Shown one piece after another: positions 21,891 through 31,756 of a stretch of 64,000 nucleotides of DNA. Every line of letters starts with the position of its first letter. The first letter of the stretch is position 1. The stretch lies in contig JBBMOA010000011.1 in NCBI GenBank assembly GCA_037954235.1, positions 29,358,325 through 29,422,324 on the forward strand, written 5' to 3'. Under the pieces are notes generated by a model. The model had not been told where the DNA came from and did no database searches. It worked only from the letters and a program-made list of their open reading frames with translations. The translations under genes and the position numbers were made by a program. This DNA comes from Aulostomus chinensis (lineage: Eukaryota > Chordata > Actinopteri > Syngnathiformes > Aulostomidae).

Positions 21891-22521
21891 ACAGTTGTCT
21901 CCAAAAAAGTTGAGTTAAAAAATCTTCTTCCTCCTTTCCTTCTTCTTCTCTGGTGTTGCTACAGAGTTCTTCTTCTTCGTCTTCTTGTAATGTGTGTATG
22001 CAGTAGGCGAGAGGGTCAAAATTTATCAGTGTAGTGGTGCATGGCGACACTTTGCATTGTTGTTTTTTTATATTAATTTTTATATTGTGCATCTTTAATT
22101 TTATTTCATCATTTTTTATTTTGCTGAATATTGTAACACCCCTGATTATTATGGCATATTAGTCACACAAATACAAAACAAAGCTGGATTCTTGTTGATT
22201 TAAAACCTCCTCCATGTCAGCTCGAAGTTCAGTCAGCCTCTTCATATGCTATGGTTCAATGCCTCAGCCCAAAATCTCAATATTTCCTGAGATAAAGTCC
22301 CATTATTTTTCATTAAGTTAATGTTGCGTAACCCTGACCTTCAGCACAGACCACTCTTTGCCCATAGATATACTTGCATACATCTTGTGATGAACACTGA
22401 ACATTTGTGGGTCTTGTGGGTCGAGCAATGCTCAGCTGACACAGCTGAGTTTGAATCTGGAGTGACAAGGCTACGAGAGAACCTCTGGGTCATTAAGGAG
22501 TGAAGTCTAGAGCTAGGGTCC

Positions 22522-22581
<60 letters not shown>

Positions 22582-23300
22582 CTCTGGGAACAGAGCCATG
22601 GAGCCAGACACCAGGAAGCAAACATCCTTCTCTGTCTGAGCTTTGGTGGGACACTGGACCACCCAGCTGGACCCCACTGTGACTCGTCTCTAACCAGGAC
22701 ATTACTTAATAAGCAGGAATTTTATTATTTTTGATTTTAAATCTCTTTGATATTTACTATTTGATCGAAGTGCAGATAGAGCAGGATTTTTTCTCATTGA
22801 AAACACAAGACTGGTTTCGACAGATAACATTTGACAGGTAACGGACATTACTGGGCAGGACTGTACAGATTCTTAGAGGATTTTATGATTAAATGAGAGA
22901 AACACTGCGCAAGTACCAATCTTTCTATTTTATCAACTTCCTACAAATGTGCGTGTGAAGCAGTGTCATCTGTTTGATCACAAGTCTGTATGAAATTTGT
23001 AGAAAGAAGACTATAAAAAGAGGATTGTTTCTTGCATGTTTCAGGAGTTCACTGCTCTCTGCTGAGAGGCCAATCCTCCTGCCACAAATGTTAAACCTTT
23101 TAGGTCATGTTTTCTCCTCACATATATTAATATGCATTCATGCATCGGCAGTTCTTTTTATTCGACAGCCACTGATTAAACACATCCATTTTTATATTTG
23201 TCCCTTGAGAAAATGAAACATGAAGAGATACAGAATTGTGAATGTTGTTCCAATGCCATGTTCCACGAGGGATGGGCACAAATCTTAATATGGCATTTAT
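21891..23300. other. unassigned sequence with a (GT)n microsatellite
   Basis: No coding motif on either strand. A CTT/CTTCTT-rich patch lies at about 21920-21985 and a GT run at 22527-22579. The rest is AT-rich and unremarkable. Confidence 0.45.
22527..22579. repeat. (GT)n microsatellite
   Basis: A perfect run of about 26 GT units. Confidence 0.97.
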
Positions 23301-23444
23301 GATTTAATTAACTCTCACCTTATCGTGGTGGAGGAGTTTGAGTGCCCTAGTGACCCAAGGAGCGATACTGTCGGGGGCATTTCGCCCCTGATAGGGTCAC
23401 CCAAGGCAGACTGGTCCTAGACGAAGGGCCACACAAAGAGCAGT

Positions 23445-24260
23445 GCTGCGTTCCGATCGCCCTGCAGTTCCCTGCAAAGTGGACTGCGCACGGTAGACAG
23501 CCATCTTAACTGCTCCAAACCGCAGGGAACACTTCAAAGGGAACTGAGCACGGTACAGGGAACAACTGAACAACTGTTGTACACTTCACCGGAAGTTGGC
23601 AAGCAAGATCCCCCATGATGCATTGCGGTGTCCGTGCGGCGCGGAAAGTAAAAAAAAATCGCCAGCAGTGGCAGACGTGTGTCCGAGCCTGGAAAATAAT
23701 GGTGAATAATAAAAATGAATTCATTTACGTGTGTAAGTACAGTCGCGAGCTACGTCACCTGCACAACAATTCCACAAGAATGTTGATAAAATTTTAGCAT
23801 CAACATTTATTTCGTGCCACTCCAATCGTAATTTTCGGCATATCATTATTAATTTTAATTACATACCAGGTATAAATGAACAAGTATTGGCTTATTACAC
23901 TGTCCAGCATCACAACATAAGAACCTGCTTAACAATAGTTTTTAAGAATGACCATACAAATCGTACATTTCTCAAATCACGTTTAATCAACAAGAACATT
24001 TATGACATTTAGTTGTTACATGATGTGATGTTCCAGTAAGTGCATTACAATAAAAAGTAAAATGAAAGGTCATGTATATTTTGTGAACGCAGTTTTATTT
24101 TGTAGCGCATGTAATGTTTTATTTTGGTGAAAACCAAAGGAAGTGAGGAATGCGCTGATGACGTTGCAGGGTGTTCCAAATGGAGGAACTTTGACGACGC
24201 AGGGTATTCCCTGAGCAGGGAGCAGGGAGCAGAAAGTAAGGTGCTGATCGGAACGCAGCC
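23445..24260. mobile_element. 815-bp element with terminal inverted repeats nested in the LINE
   Basis: The left end is GCTGCGTTCCGATCG (23445-23459). The right end is TGATCGGAACGCAGC (24245-24259), whose complement matches at 14 of 15 positions. The same four bases, CAGT, flank the insertion (23441-23444 and 24261-24264), and removing it restores an uninterrupted LINE sequence, AAGAGCAGTTCAACAGGCCC. Inside are repeated CCCTGC/GCAGGGA words near both ends and an AT-rich core with no transposase motif. It is a non-autonomous DNA transposon. I cannot name the superfamily: the TSD could be CAGT or slightly different because one extra C sits at 24260. Confidence 0.85.
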
Positions 24261-24275
24261 CAGTTCAACAGGCCC

Positions 24276-25446
24276 TTGATGGACGAAACAGCGAGGAGTT
24301 TGGTTACCCAGTCCGGAGGGGCACCAGGGCCCTGCCCTGGAACCAGGCTTGGGGTAGGGGCTGGATGGCGAGCGCCTGGTGGACAAGCCTGGGTTCATGG
24401 GGCCTGGCCGGGCCTAGCCCCAACGGGAGACATGAACTCATCCTCCCATGGACCCACCACCAGTGGGAGAAACCAGAAGGGTCCAGTGCTTTGTGGCTCG
24501 GGCGGCAGTTCAAGGCGGGGGCCTTGGCTGTCGGATCCCCAGGCATGGAAGCTGGCTTTTGGGACATGGAATGTCACCTCTCTGGCGGGGACGGAGCTGG
24601 AGGTGATGGAAGAGGTTGAGCGTTACCAGCTAGATATAGTCAGCCTCACCTCTACACATAGCTCCGGGTCCGGAACCCAAGTCCTCGAAAGGGGTTGGAC
24701 ACTCTCTTTCACTGGAGTTGCTCCGGGGGGGGGGGGGGGGGGGATTTTTGATCACCCCCAGGCTTTCTGCCTCTACTTTGGGGTTTACCCCTGTGGACGA
24801 AAGGGTTGCTTCCCTGCTCCTTCCTGACTGTGGTCTGTGCTTATGCGCCAAACACCACTTCGGAGTACCCACCCTTTTTGGAGTCCTTGGGAAGGGTACT
24901 GGATGGTGTCCTGACTGGGGACTCCATTGTCCTACTTGGGGACTTCAATGCTCATGTGGGCAATGACAACGTGACCTGAAAGGGCGTGATTGGGAGGAAC
25001 GGCAGGCCCGACCTGAACTCCAGTGGTGCGCAGTTTTTGGACTTCTGTGCAAGTCGCAGTTTGTCCATAACTACCACCATGTTTGAGCATAAGGGTGTCC
25101 ACCAGTGCATGTGGCACCAGGACATCCTAGGATGAAGGTCTTTGATTGATTTTACAGTCATATCATCTGACCTGCGACCGCATGTTCTGGACACTCAGGT
25201 GAAGAGAGGAGCTGAGCTGTCACCTGATCACCATCTGGTGGTGAGTTGGATCAGGTGGCAGGGGAAGATGCCGTGCAGACCCGGCAGGCCCAAACGAGCA
25301 GTGAGGGTTTGTTGGGAACGCTTGGTGGAAGAACCTGTCAAGTTGACCTTCAACTCCAACCTCCGGCAGAGCTTTGACCACATCCCAGGGGTGGTGGGGG
25401 ACATTGAGTCCGAATGGGCCATGTTCCACTCTGCCATTGTCGAGGA
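24276..25446 (+). pseudogene. LINE leader and apurinic-like endonuclease domain (broken)
   Basis: The frame 24276-24827 reads LAFGTWNVTSLAGTELEVME and LDIVSLTSTHSSGSGTQVLE, then RGWTLSFTGVAPGG. This is the start of the APE-type endonuclease, with the Asn of the WNV-type block. The 19-base G run shifts the frame. GFTPVDERVASL follows in 24718-24966, and GDFNAHVGNDNVT is readable near 24941-24980. The frame 25142-25456 carries FTVISSDLRPHVLDTQVKRG and AELSPDHHLVVSWIRWQGKM, including the terminal D-H pair. The domain would nick target DNA. It is split over at least three frames and has no RT downstream. Confidence 0.86.
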
Positions 25447-27295
25447 AAATAATTAGTTTGATTACCTGTTACTGAAAAAAGTAACGGGGTTTATTTTAAC
25501 GCTGTTATTCCCATCACTGTCTGTTCATCAGCCACAGAGGCTCGCACTGATACACAGAGACTCGTGTTTAGGACAAGTTTTGGTTTCCTCCTCCAGTAGA
25601 GGACAAGTTATTTATTTATTTAGAGTTATTAAGTAAGAAAAGATCCAGTAATGTAGCGCAATTTGGGGGAAACTATGAGTAATTTTTTTTCTGTAATTAT
25701 GAAAATAGAATTTTTTCTTTTAAGAAAAGTTGATTTTCATGTTTTTATATGCTGGCATGTACAGTTCGTGGACAGAAAATTTGAAATCAGCAAAAATAAG
25801 CATTCATAAGTCACACACAAAAAAAAAAAAGAAATGCGCCAAGACAAATAGAATCGGTGCATTTCTAATGACAACTGTGGGGGACCATAACTTTAGTGAG
25901 AGGAACAACAGCAGTGGGCTAAAGGTCTGATTGACAAAACTCTGAGGAAAGGGAACCTACAAAGCTGCGACAAGTCCAGACAGAGAGGCGTCACATTGCT
26001 GTCTACCCCATTTAAGGTGTTCTGCTGGGCTGCACTGGCCTGGTGGGTAACACCAGACTGAGGCTGGCGGTTGCACCCTGGATGTTGAGGCAGGCAAGAG
26101 GGTCATCTTTAAAATAATGAAAACAGAAACAATGAAGTGGACTCCTTCGTTTCCTCAGAATGGGCCAGAATCGTATTCTGTAAGTCACCTGAACTGGAGC
26201 CCACCTGGAAGGAGGAGTCCAAAATCTATCTGCCAAAGAACTGTGACCTCAGAGTTGAAACTAACTTTACAAGGCACGACATGATGGAAGAGATCAGCAC
26301 AGCCTTCTGTCCCACAGGAGCCCAAGAGGACAAACTACGTCTTTCATTTTTTTGACATTTAAGGAGAAAAAGACCACAGCTGTGAGTGGGTAAAAGGAAA
26401 ACAGCATGGAGGTGAGAGAAAACGTGCTGGAGCAGAGCCTAATTACAGTGCCATCAAACTATTGAAGATTGGAGAGCTGCTGTTTATTCATTTCATGTTT
26501 GTTTTGTCTTCCTTAAGGGATTTTCTGAGGTAGTTAATATGTAATGTTTCATATCTTTTGTTTGCCTCTGGACATGTGACAAGGAGTTTTGACAGAGAAG
26601 AGCAGGCTCACTGCGGCAAGCTCAGCCCTGCGGTGTAGGTGTGTTATAATTCAGCATATCTACAAAGGCATGATTGCACACAGGCTTTCTGTATCTGTTG
26701 AAAATGAACCCCTAACCACATTGGAATTAACTTTGAGACACAGTATACTGAAAATAGTTTTTCCATATGAAAACTGTCTTAAAACATGAGATCTAAGTAT
26801 TTTGAGGCCCATAATTGTGCATATTTAGCCTAGTTTTCTATTTGATGTCTGCATTTACATTTTAATATATTTTTCTACAACCCAGCAGTCTTCCCATAAT
26901 TCCAGGGTTTCTGATATCCAATCATGTCTTCCATGCAAATCCCAATGACATATTTCATCTGCAGGATGGATGGTAGACGGATCCTCCATAAACCTTTGAT
27001 CTTTGCTTTTTGTTCAAGTTGTTCAGCAGATCTCCAACCACAGATCTTCCAGTTACTTGTTCCATTTGGTTGCATTTAGTCAATTTTAACCTGTGTTTGT
27101 ATTCCTTTTATTTCTATTTATTTCTCTTAACTATGATATGATTCAGATTGTGCAAGGGAACAAAACTCATTGTCCCCAATATCCAGCTCCTTCTGTTATT
27201 TGTATATTAGGGTAACAAGGTCAGTATGACTTACTTCATTGCAGCAGCCATTTAAAGGCCTTGCATAACATCTGCAACATCTTGTGGACAATTCA
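25447..27295. other. unassigned sequence
   Basis: No recognisable domain. A 72-codon plus-strand frame at 26137-26355 and a 66-codon minus-strand frame at 27075-26875 have no motif I know. An A-run lies at about 25819-25831. Part of the minus strand here may be 3' UTR of the LINE fragment at 27300-27490. Confidence 0.4.
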
Positions 27296-27299
27296 ACTA

Positions 27300-27490
27300 T
27301 TCAACCAGCATTATTTACGGCCCATCGAATCCATCATACATTTCTCAAAAGGAACATGTGTCTTCCTCCAGTTTGGCTCCTCCACCAGAGGTCTAGGAGT
27401 CTGAGGGTCCTGCAGTATCTCAGCTGTTCCTGAGACGGAGCTCTTGTGGACTGGAACCTCAGGTGTTGCTGCCTCAAGGGCATCTTGGCC
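27300..27490 (-). mobile_element. 3'-terminal fragment of a LINE, possibly R4/Rex6-like
   Basis: The minus strand reads AATPEVPVHKSSVSGTAEIL with a LQDPQTPRPL-type ending. It resembles the C-terminus of a teleost LINE with a restriction-like endonuclease, whose last block I remember as TSEISVQKSAVLGTAKIL followed by LPGLW. The nucleotide sequence stays similar across several frames, consistent with a decayed copy. No RT or endonuclease core is visible here. Confidence 0.4.
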
Positions 27491-27960
27491 CAGCCTGCTC
27501 ATAGGGTCCTACCCAGTGGCCAAGGGTCTGGCCTGCTCCCGGGGTCCTGTCTGGTGGTCTACACCCCGACCTTTATCCATCTGACCCTGGTCCTGTGCTG
27601 CCATGAGTGGAGCCTCTGTGGTGTCTCCAGTCCAGTCCTCTCCAGCCCCTAGTAGTGTTCTTAATATCAGACACTTCTTCTACCTGGAGGTCGTTCCTGC
27701 CCTGCAGAGGCTCGTCCCTCCATGATGGTTCCTCCTCCTCCTTCTCTGCAGCATCAGACTCCGACTGCCTGAGGTTTTCACTAAGCAGTTCATCTTGGGG
27801 GCCATCTTCCTGATGTAGTCCTGGATCTTGGTGGTCTGGTCGTAGCCTGTGGCTCTCACCCTCACCAGTCCTCAGCCTCCCTCGCTCCTCTTAAGTGTCC
27901 AGTCTCAGGGTGCTCATATATATACATAAAAGGGTATGTATGTGCCCCTCTTTCAGGTGA
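27491..27960. other. unassigned sequence
   Basis: No clear motif. The minus strand has an acidic frame rich in Glu and Asp (about 27880-27640) that could be a decayed retroelement ORF, but I cannot assign it. Confidence 0.35.
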
Positions 27961-27961
27961 G

Positions 27962-29085
27962 CAAGACTAAAACTCCCACAGCTCTACCAACCACACTACT
28001 GCTTTCCTGACAAAAACCCCTCCAAAAACATGGTATTCTGTGTGCCTCTGGACCAGCGTATGCCGACTTCTTCCTCTTGTCCCACTCCAGTCCTGGTGCT
28101 CCTCCTCTCTCTCCACTCTAGCACAGATCAGAGAGAGCAGTGGGGGAGGGGTTCTTAAAGGGCCAGCTCTCAGCTCTGCTCTCACTCTAGCACAGATCAA
28201 AGACAGAGCAGTGGGGGAGGGGTTCTTAAAGGGCCAGCTCTCAGCTCTGCTCTCACTCTAGCACAGATCAAAGACAGAGCAGTGGGGGAGGGGTTCTTAA
28301 AGGGCCAGCTCTCAGCTCTGCTCTCACTCTAGCACAGATCAGAGACAGAGCAGTGGGGGAGGGGTTCTTAAAGGGCCAGCTCTCATCTCTGCTCTCACTC
28401 TAGCACAGATCAGAGACAGAGTAGTGGGGGAGGGGTTCTTAAAGGGCCAGCTCTCAGCTCTGCTCTCACTCTAGCACAGATCAGAGAGAGAGCAGTGGGG
28501 GAGGGGTTCTTAAAGGGCCAGCTCTCAGCTCTGCTCTCACTCTAGCACAGATCAAAGACAGAGCAGTGGGGGAGGGGTTCTTAAAGGGCCAGCTCTCAGC
28601 TCTGCTCTCACTCTAGCACAGATCAAAGACAGAGCAGTGGGGGAGGGGTTCTTAAAGGGCCAGCTCTCAGCTCTGCTCTCACTCTAGCACAGATCAAAGA
28701 CAGAGCAGTGGGGGAGGGGTTCTTAAAGGGCCAGCTCTCAGCTCTGCTCTCCACTCTAGCACAGATCAGAGACAGAGCAGTGGGGGAGGGGTTCTTAAAG
28801 GGCCAGCTCTCAGCTCTGCTCTCACTCTAGCACAGATCAAAGACAGAGCAGTGGGGGAGGGGTTCTTAAAGGGCCAGCTCTCAGCTCTGCTCTCACTCTA
28901 GCACAGATCAGAGACAGAGCAGTGGGGGGAGGGGTTCTTAAAGGGCCAGCTCTCAGCTCTGCTCTCACTCTCTGATCAGACTCAGGCTTCTAACTCCTCA
29001 ACTACAAGGCCTCCACACTAGACCAGGACACCCTGGGGTTCAGGCCAGGGCTCAGGCCCTCACAACGCTGCTTGCAGCTTTAATT
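27962..29085 (+). repeat. left arm of an inverted repeat pair carrying the 71-bp minisatellite
   Basis: Outer flank 27962-28115 (GACAAAAACCCCTCCAAAAA, then CATGGT, GACCAGCGTATGCCGACTTC), array 28116-28985, inner flank ending CGCTGCTTGCAGCTTTAATT at about 29066-29085. The reverse complement of each part appears in the same order at 31757-33900. The shared end GCTGCAAGCAGC forms a small hairpin. I infer two copies of one interspersed repeat inserted in opposite orientation. I remember the TTAAAGCTGCAAGCAGCG end as a common teleost repeat end but cannot name the family. Confidence 0.88.
28116..28985 (+). repeat. 71-bp minisatellite, about 12 copies
   Basis: The units carry GCACAGATCAAAGACAGAGC, AGTGGGGGAGGGGTTCTTAA and AGGGCCAGCTCTCAGCTCTG. 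Starts at 28121, 28190 and 28261 give periods of 69 and 71. Variants include AAAGA versus GAGA after ATC and occasional one-base length changes in the G run. Confidence 0.96.
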
Positions 29086-29339
29086 TATAGCTTTTATAGT
29101 CTTTGCTGGTTTCAAGAAATATAATGCCTTGTGCATGTCACATTGTGGTTCTTGCTTGTAATTAATTTATTTAAGAATATTTTTCAACATATTAAGAAAA
29201 CAGATTACATATATGTCATTAGAATACAGAAAAATGCTAAATTGTTGTTAGTTCAAATACACTAATTCTGAGGTATTTTTGGGTTCATTGATGTTATTGA
29301 CACCCAGGGGTTGACGATATTTTTACTTGTTTTGGAAAA

Positions 29340-30250
29340 TCAGCATGAAGATCAGCCTGGAATACACATAGAAAGATGAGGATGACATTACAAATGATAA
29401 TGCCAAACAGGCAGAACACTGTGACACAATGCAGTCGGACTTATACAAAATGTGTGACAGTCACAGTAACAAGATGGAGTATTTGGAGGGACAGTCCAGG
29501 CGCAACAACTTGGTGATAGATGGAACCGCTGAATCATCAGGAGAGACCTGGGCAGACTCAGAGGGGAAGGTGAGGAAAGTCCTGACTGAAAAGCTGCAGT
29601 GACACAATCAGAATCAGAAAAGACTTCATTGCCAAGTATGATTTTATACATACGAGGAACTTGTTGTGGTGCTGTTGGTGCATGCTGTCCAGAAATCTAA
29701 ACTAAACAAAATTCTTAAAGTGCAGAAACATATGAAAATATAAATATATACAGTCTGTTATGATGAATAAAGCAGCAGTGCAGTCAGCAGTAATAAATAC
29801 CACAGACAAATGTGCACATGAAAAGGTGCCACTGAACAAGTAGTCCAAGTTGAGCGTTAATGTAACGCATCGAGTTCAGGTTCTGTTGATGTGACAGGCA
29901 GACAGAGACAGAGGCTGAAGTGGAGTGTACAGAGTGAAAAGACATGGAGATGGAGAGGGATCATCGCACAGGGAAACCTGACAGTGGAAGACCAAGGCCG
30001 ATTGTGGTGAAATTCCTCCGATAAAAGGACAAATCAACCATTCTCCAGCACACTAAATCATTGAAAGGAACCAAGATCTACATAAACGAAGAATTCAAAG
30101 ACTGTGTGGAGAAAAAAAGGAAGGAGCTGATCCTGGAGCTGAAGCGGCGCGCGACAGAGGGGAAAGTTGATTATCCGTCTCTGGACCAGCACACCTGTCA
30201 CCCAGAAATGCATAATCAACACGCACATCCCAGTCAGGTATGCTGACTTC
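29340..30250 (+). pseudogene. L1-like ORF1 remnant, interrupted by a dispersed repeat
   Basis: Before the interruption the plus strand reads KMEYLEGQSRRNNLVIDGTA and ESSGETWADSEGKVRKVLTE (about 29472-29600), the coiled-coil-to-RRM junction of L1-type ORF1. After it come MERDHRTGKPDSGRPRPIVV and KFLR (about 29945-30030). Then come SLKGTKIYINEEFKDCVEKK and RKELILELKRRATEGKV, the C-terminal RNA-binding region. ORF1 forms trimers that coat LINE RNA. A stop follows KFLR, and the repeat at about 29603-29935 splits the frame, so no protein is made. Confidence 0.8.
29603..29935 (+). mobile_element. dispersed repeat inserted in the L1-like ORF1
   Basis: It starts near AATCAGAATCAGAAAAGACT, TCATTGCCAAG and ACATACGAGGAACTTGTTGT. 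I remember this as a very common interspersed sequence in teleost genomes. The ORF1 protein reads sensibly on both sides of it, which shows it is an insertion of about 330 bp. I could not define the target-site duplication. Confidence 0.6.
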
Positions 30251-30369
30251 ACCCAGAGGAACATTTTTAACCAACCAGGTAAAATATCTGCACTCTGACA
30301 ACATATACAGCTCACATTTTCTCCAGACCAAATGACATGAGGACCTTGAAGTACAGACTTTTCATCACA

Positions 30370-31756
30370 GTACCTATCATTTACATGATATGGAAAATGA
30401 CATTGATCCCAAAAATAACTTTTTCCACAGCATAAATAACTGTCTCTGAGATACCGATGATCAATTTAATAATTCAATCAAGACTGATCATAAACTTTCA
30501 ATAATCCACTTCAAGGCCAGAAGCCTGTATGCATTCTTAGAAAAGAATAATCCTTGGATTTCAAAAGCTACAAAATGCATGGAAAAAGAAAAATACACTG
30601 TATCGAGAATTTATAAAACAAAGAACTGAAGAAGCAGGAAATAAATATAATAAATATAATAATAAGTTAACCAATATTATGATGACATGTAAAGAAGACT
30701 ACTATACAAAAATATTAGAAAACAATAAAGACGATATTAATTGCATATGGAATGTATTAAATCGTGTGAAGGCTGCACGGTGGTGCAGTGGTCCTCCCTG
30801 TGGCCCCCCATCAAGAAGGTTGTGGGTGGAGCCCCGGCTGCAGCACGGGGTCTTTCTGGGTGAGTCTCCATGTTCTCCCTGTTCCTGCGTGGGTTCTCTC
30901 TCTCTCTCCAGCTTCCTCCCACAGTCCAAAGACATCAATTTGGGGACGAGGCTGATTGATTCTCTAAATTGACCGTAGGTGTGAATGTGAATGTGAATGG
31001 TTGTTCGTCTCTGTGTGCTGGCCCTGTGATGGACTGGTGACCTGTCCAGGGTGAACCCCGCCTCTCGCCCGTAGATGCTGGGATAGGCTCCACCCCCCCG
31101 TGACCCTTAATAGAAAGGAATAAGTGGAAGATGGTGATGGATGGACGATGGAAATAGTGTGATTAGATACCCTGAGATATATCAGTTACCCTTAGCACAT
31201 TACAGTAAATGATGAGAATATAAATACTATGGAGGAGTTTAATAGTTATTTAGCAAATATTGGTCCCACATTAGGAGGGAAAATACCTCTGTCAGAGACA
31301 ACATATCATGACACACTTACAGAAAGAAATACCACCTCAATGTGCCTCAAACCTGTTCTTGAGACAGAAATTATAGAAATTGTAAATAATTGCAAACACA
31401 AAACTTCAACCAATTTTGATGGCATTGACATGAAAATAGTTCAAATGTTAATAGAGGGTATCTCCAGACCACCATCACACATCTGCAACTTGTCATTCCA
31501 AAAATGTCACAAATTACAGGCCAATCTTGCTGCTCCCACAATTCTCAAAAATTCTAGAAAAACTCTTCAATGATAGGTTCTGCAAATTCTAACATAAAAA
31601 CAAATTACTGATAACAAATATGGATTCAGACCCAACTGGTCAACATCATTAGCCTTAACAGACCTCATTAAAGAAATCACCAAATCCATAGACAATGAGA
31701 AATTTGGGACATTTATAGACCTCAAAAGGCCTTTGGTAGAATAAGTCATAATATAT
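30370..31756 (+). pseudogene. jockey/CR1-like LINE ORF2 remnant with its endonuclease deleted
   Basis: The plus strand reads KLSIIHFKARSLYA (about 30490-30530), the usual start of the endonuclease (normally F-x-I-x-H-x-N-x-RSL). It jumps directly to FLEKNNPWISKATKCMEKEK, which belongs after the endonuclease. It continues MMTCKEDYYTKILENNKDDI, is interrupted at 30770-31140, and resumes MEEFNSYLANIGPTLGGKIP, ETEIIEIVNNCKHKTSTNFD and GIDMKIVQMLIEGISRP. RT motif 2/A regions are readable to about 31740 (LTDLIKEITKSIDNEKF). It ends where the right repeat arm begins at 31757. The catalytic RT motifs B and C are absent. Confidence 0.8.
30770..31143 (+). mobile_element. common teleost interspersed repeat (GCACGGTGGTGCAGTGG type)
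   Basis: It starts GGCTGCACGGTGGTGCAGTG and continues TCCTCCCACAGTCCAAAGAC, GTGAATGTGAATGGTTG and GGACTGGTGACCTGTCCAGG, then CTGGGATAGGCTCCA, ending in GATGGATGG words. I recognise this as a very abundant dispersed repeat of teleost genomes. It splits the LINE ORF2, whose protein reads on both sides. A second, shorter copy in reverse orientation is at 34305-34500. Confidence 0.8.

Larger units (their letters stand above)
23308..25446 (+). mobile_element. APE LINE (RTE/Rex3-like) 5' half, split by an inserted element
   Basis: The plus strand starts with ACTCTCACCTTATCGTGGTG, the 5' leader of this LINE as I remember it. It is interrupted at 23445 and resumes at 24261 with CAGTTCAACAGGCCC. It then encodes the endonuclease region up to the ESEWAMFHSAIVE block at about 25440 and stops abruptly before the RT. 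The copy therefore keeps its 5' end and lacks its 3' half, the opposite of normal LINE truncation. Frame breaks include a 19-base G run at 24725-24743. Same family as 6375-9001. Confidence 0.85.

Noticed and set aside
23615..23797. Transposase gene inside the 815-bp inverted-repeat element
   Set aside because: The 60-codon frame has no transposase motif. The element is too short to be autonomous.
26137..26355. Possible small gene, 72 codons
   Set aside because: No motif, no conserved neighbour and no sign of splicing. Frames this long are expected by chance in this much sequence.
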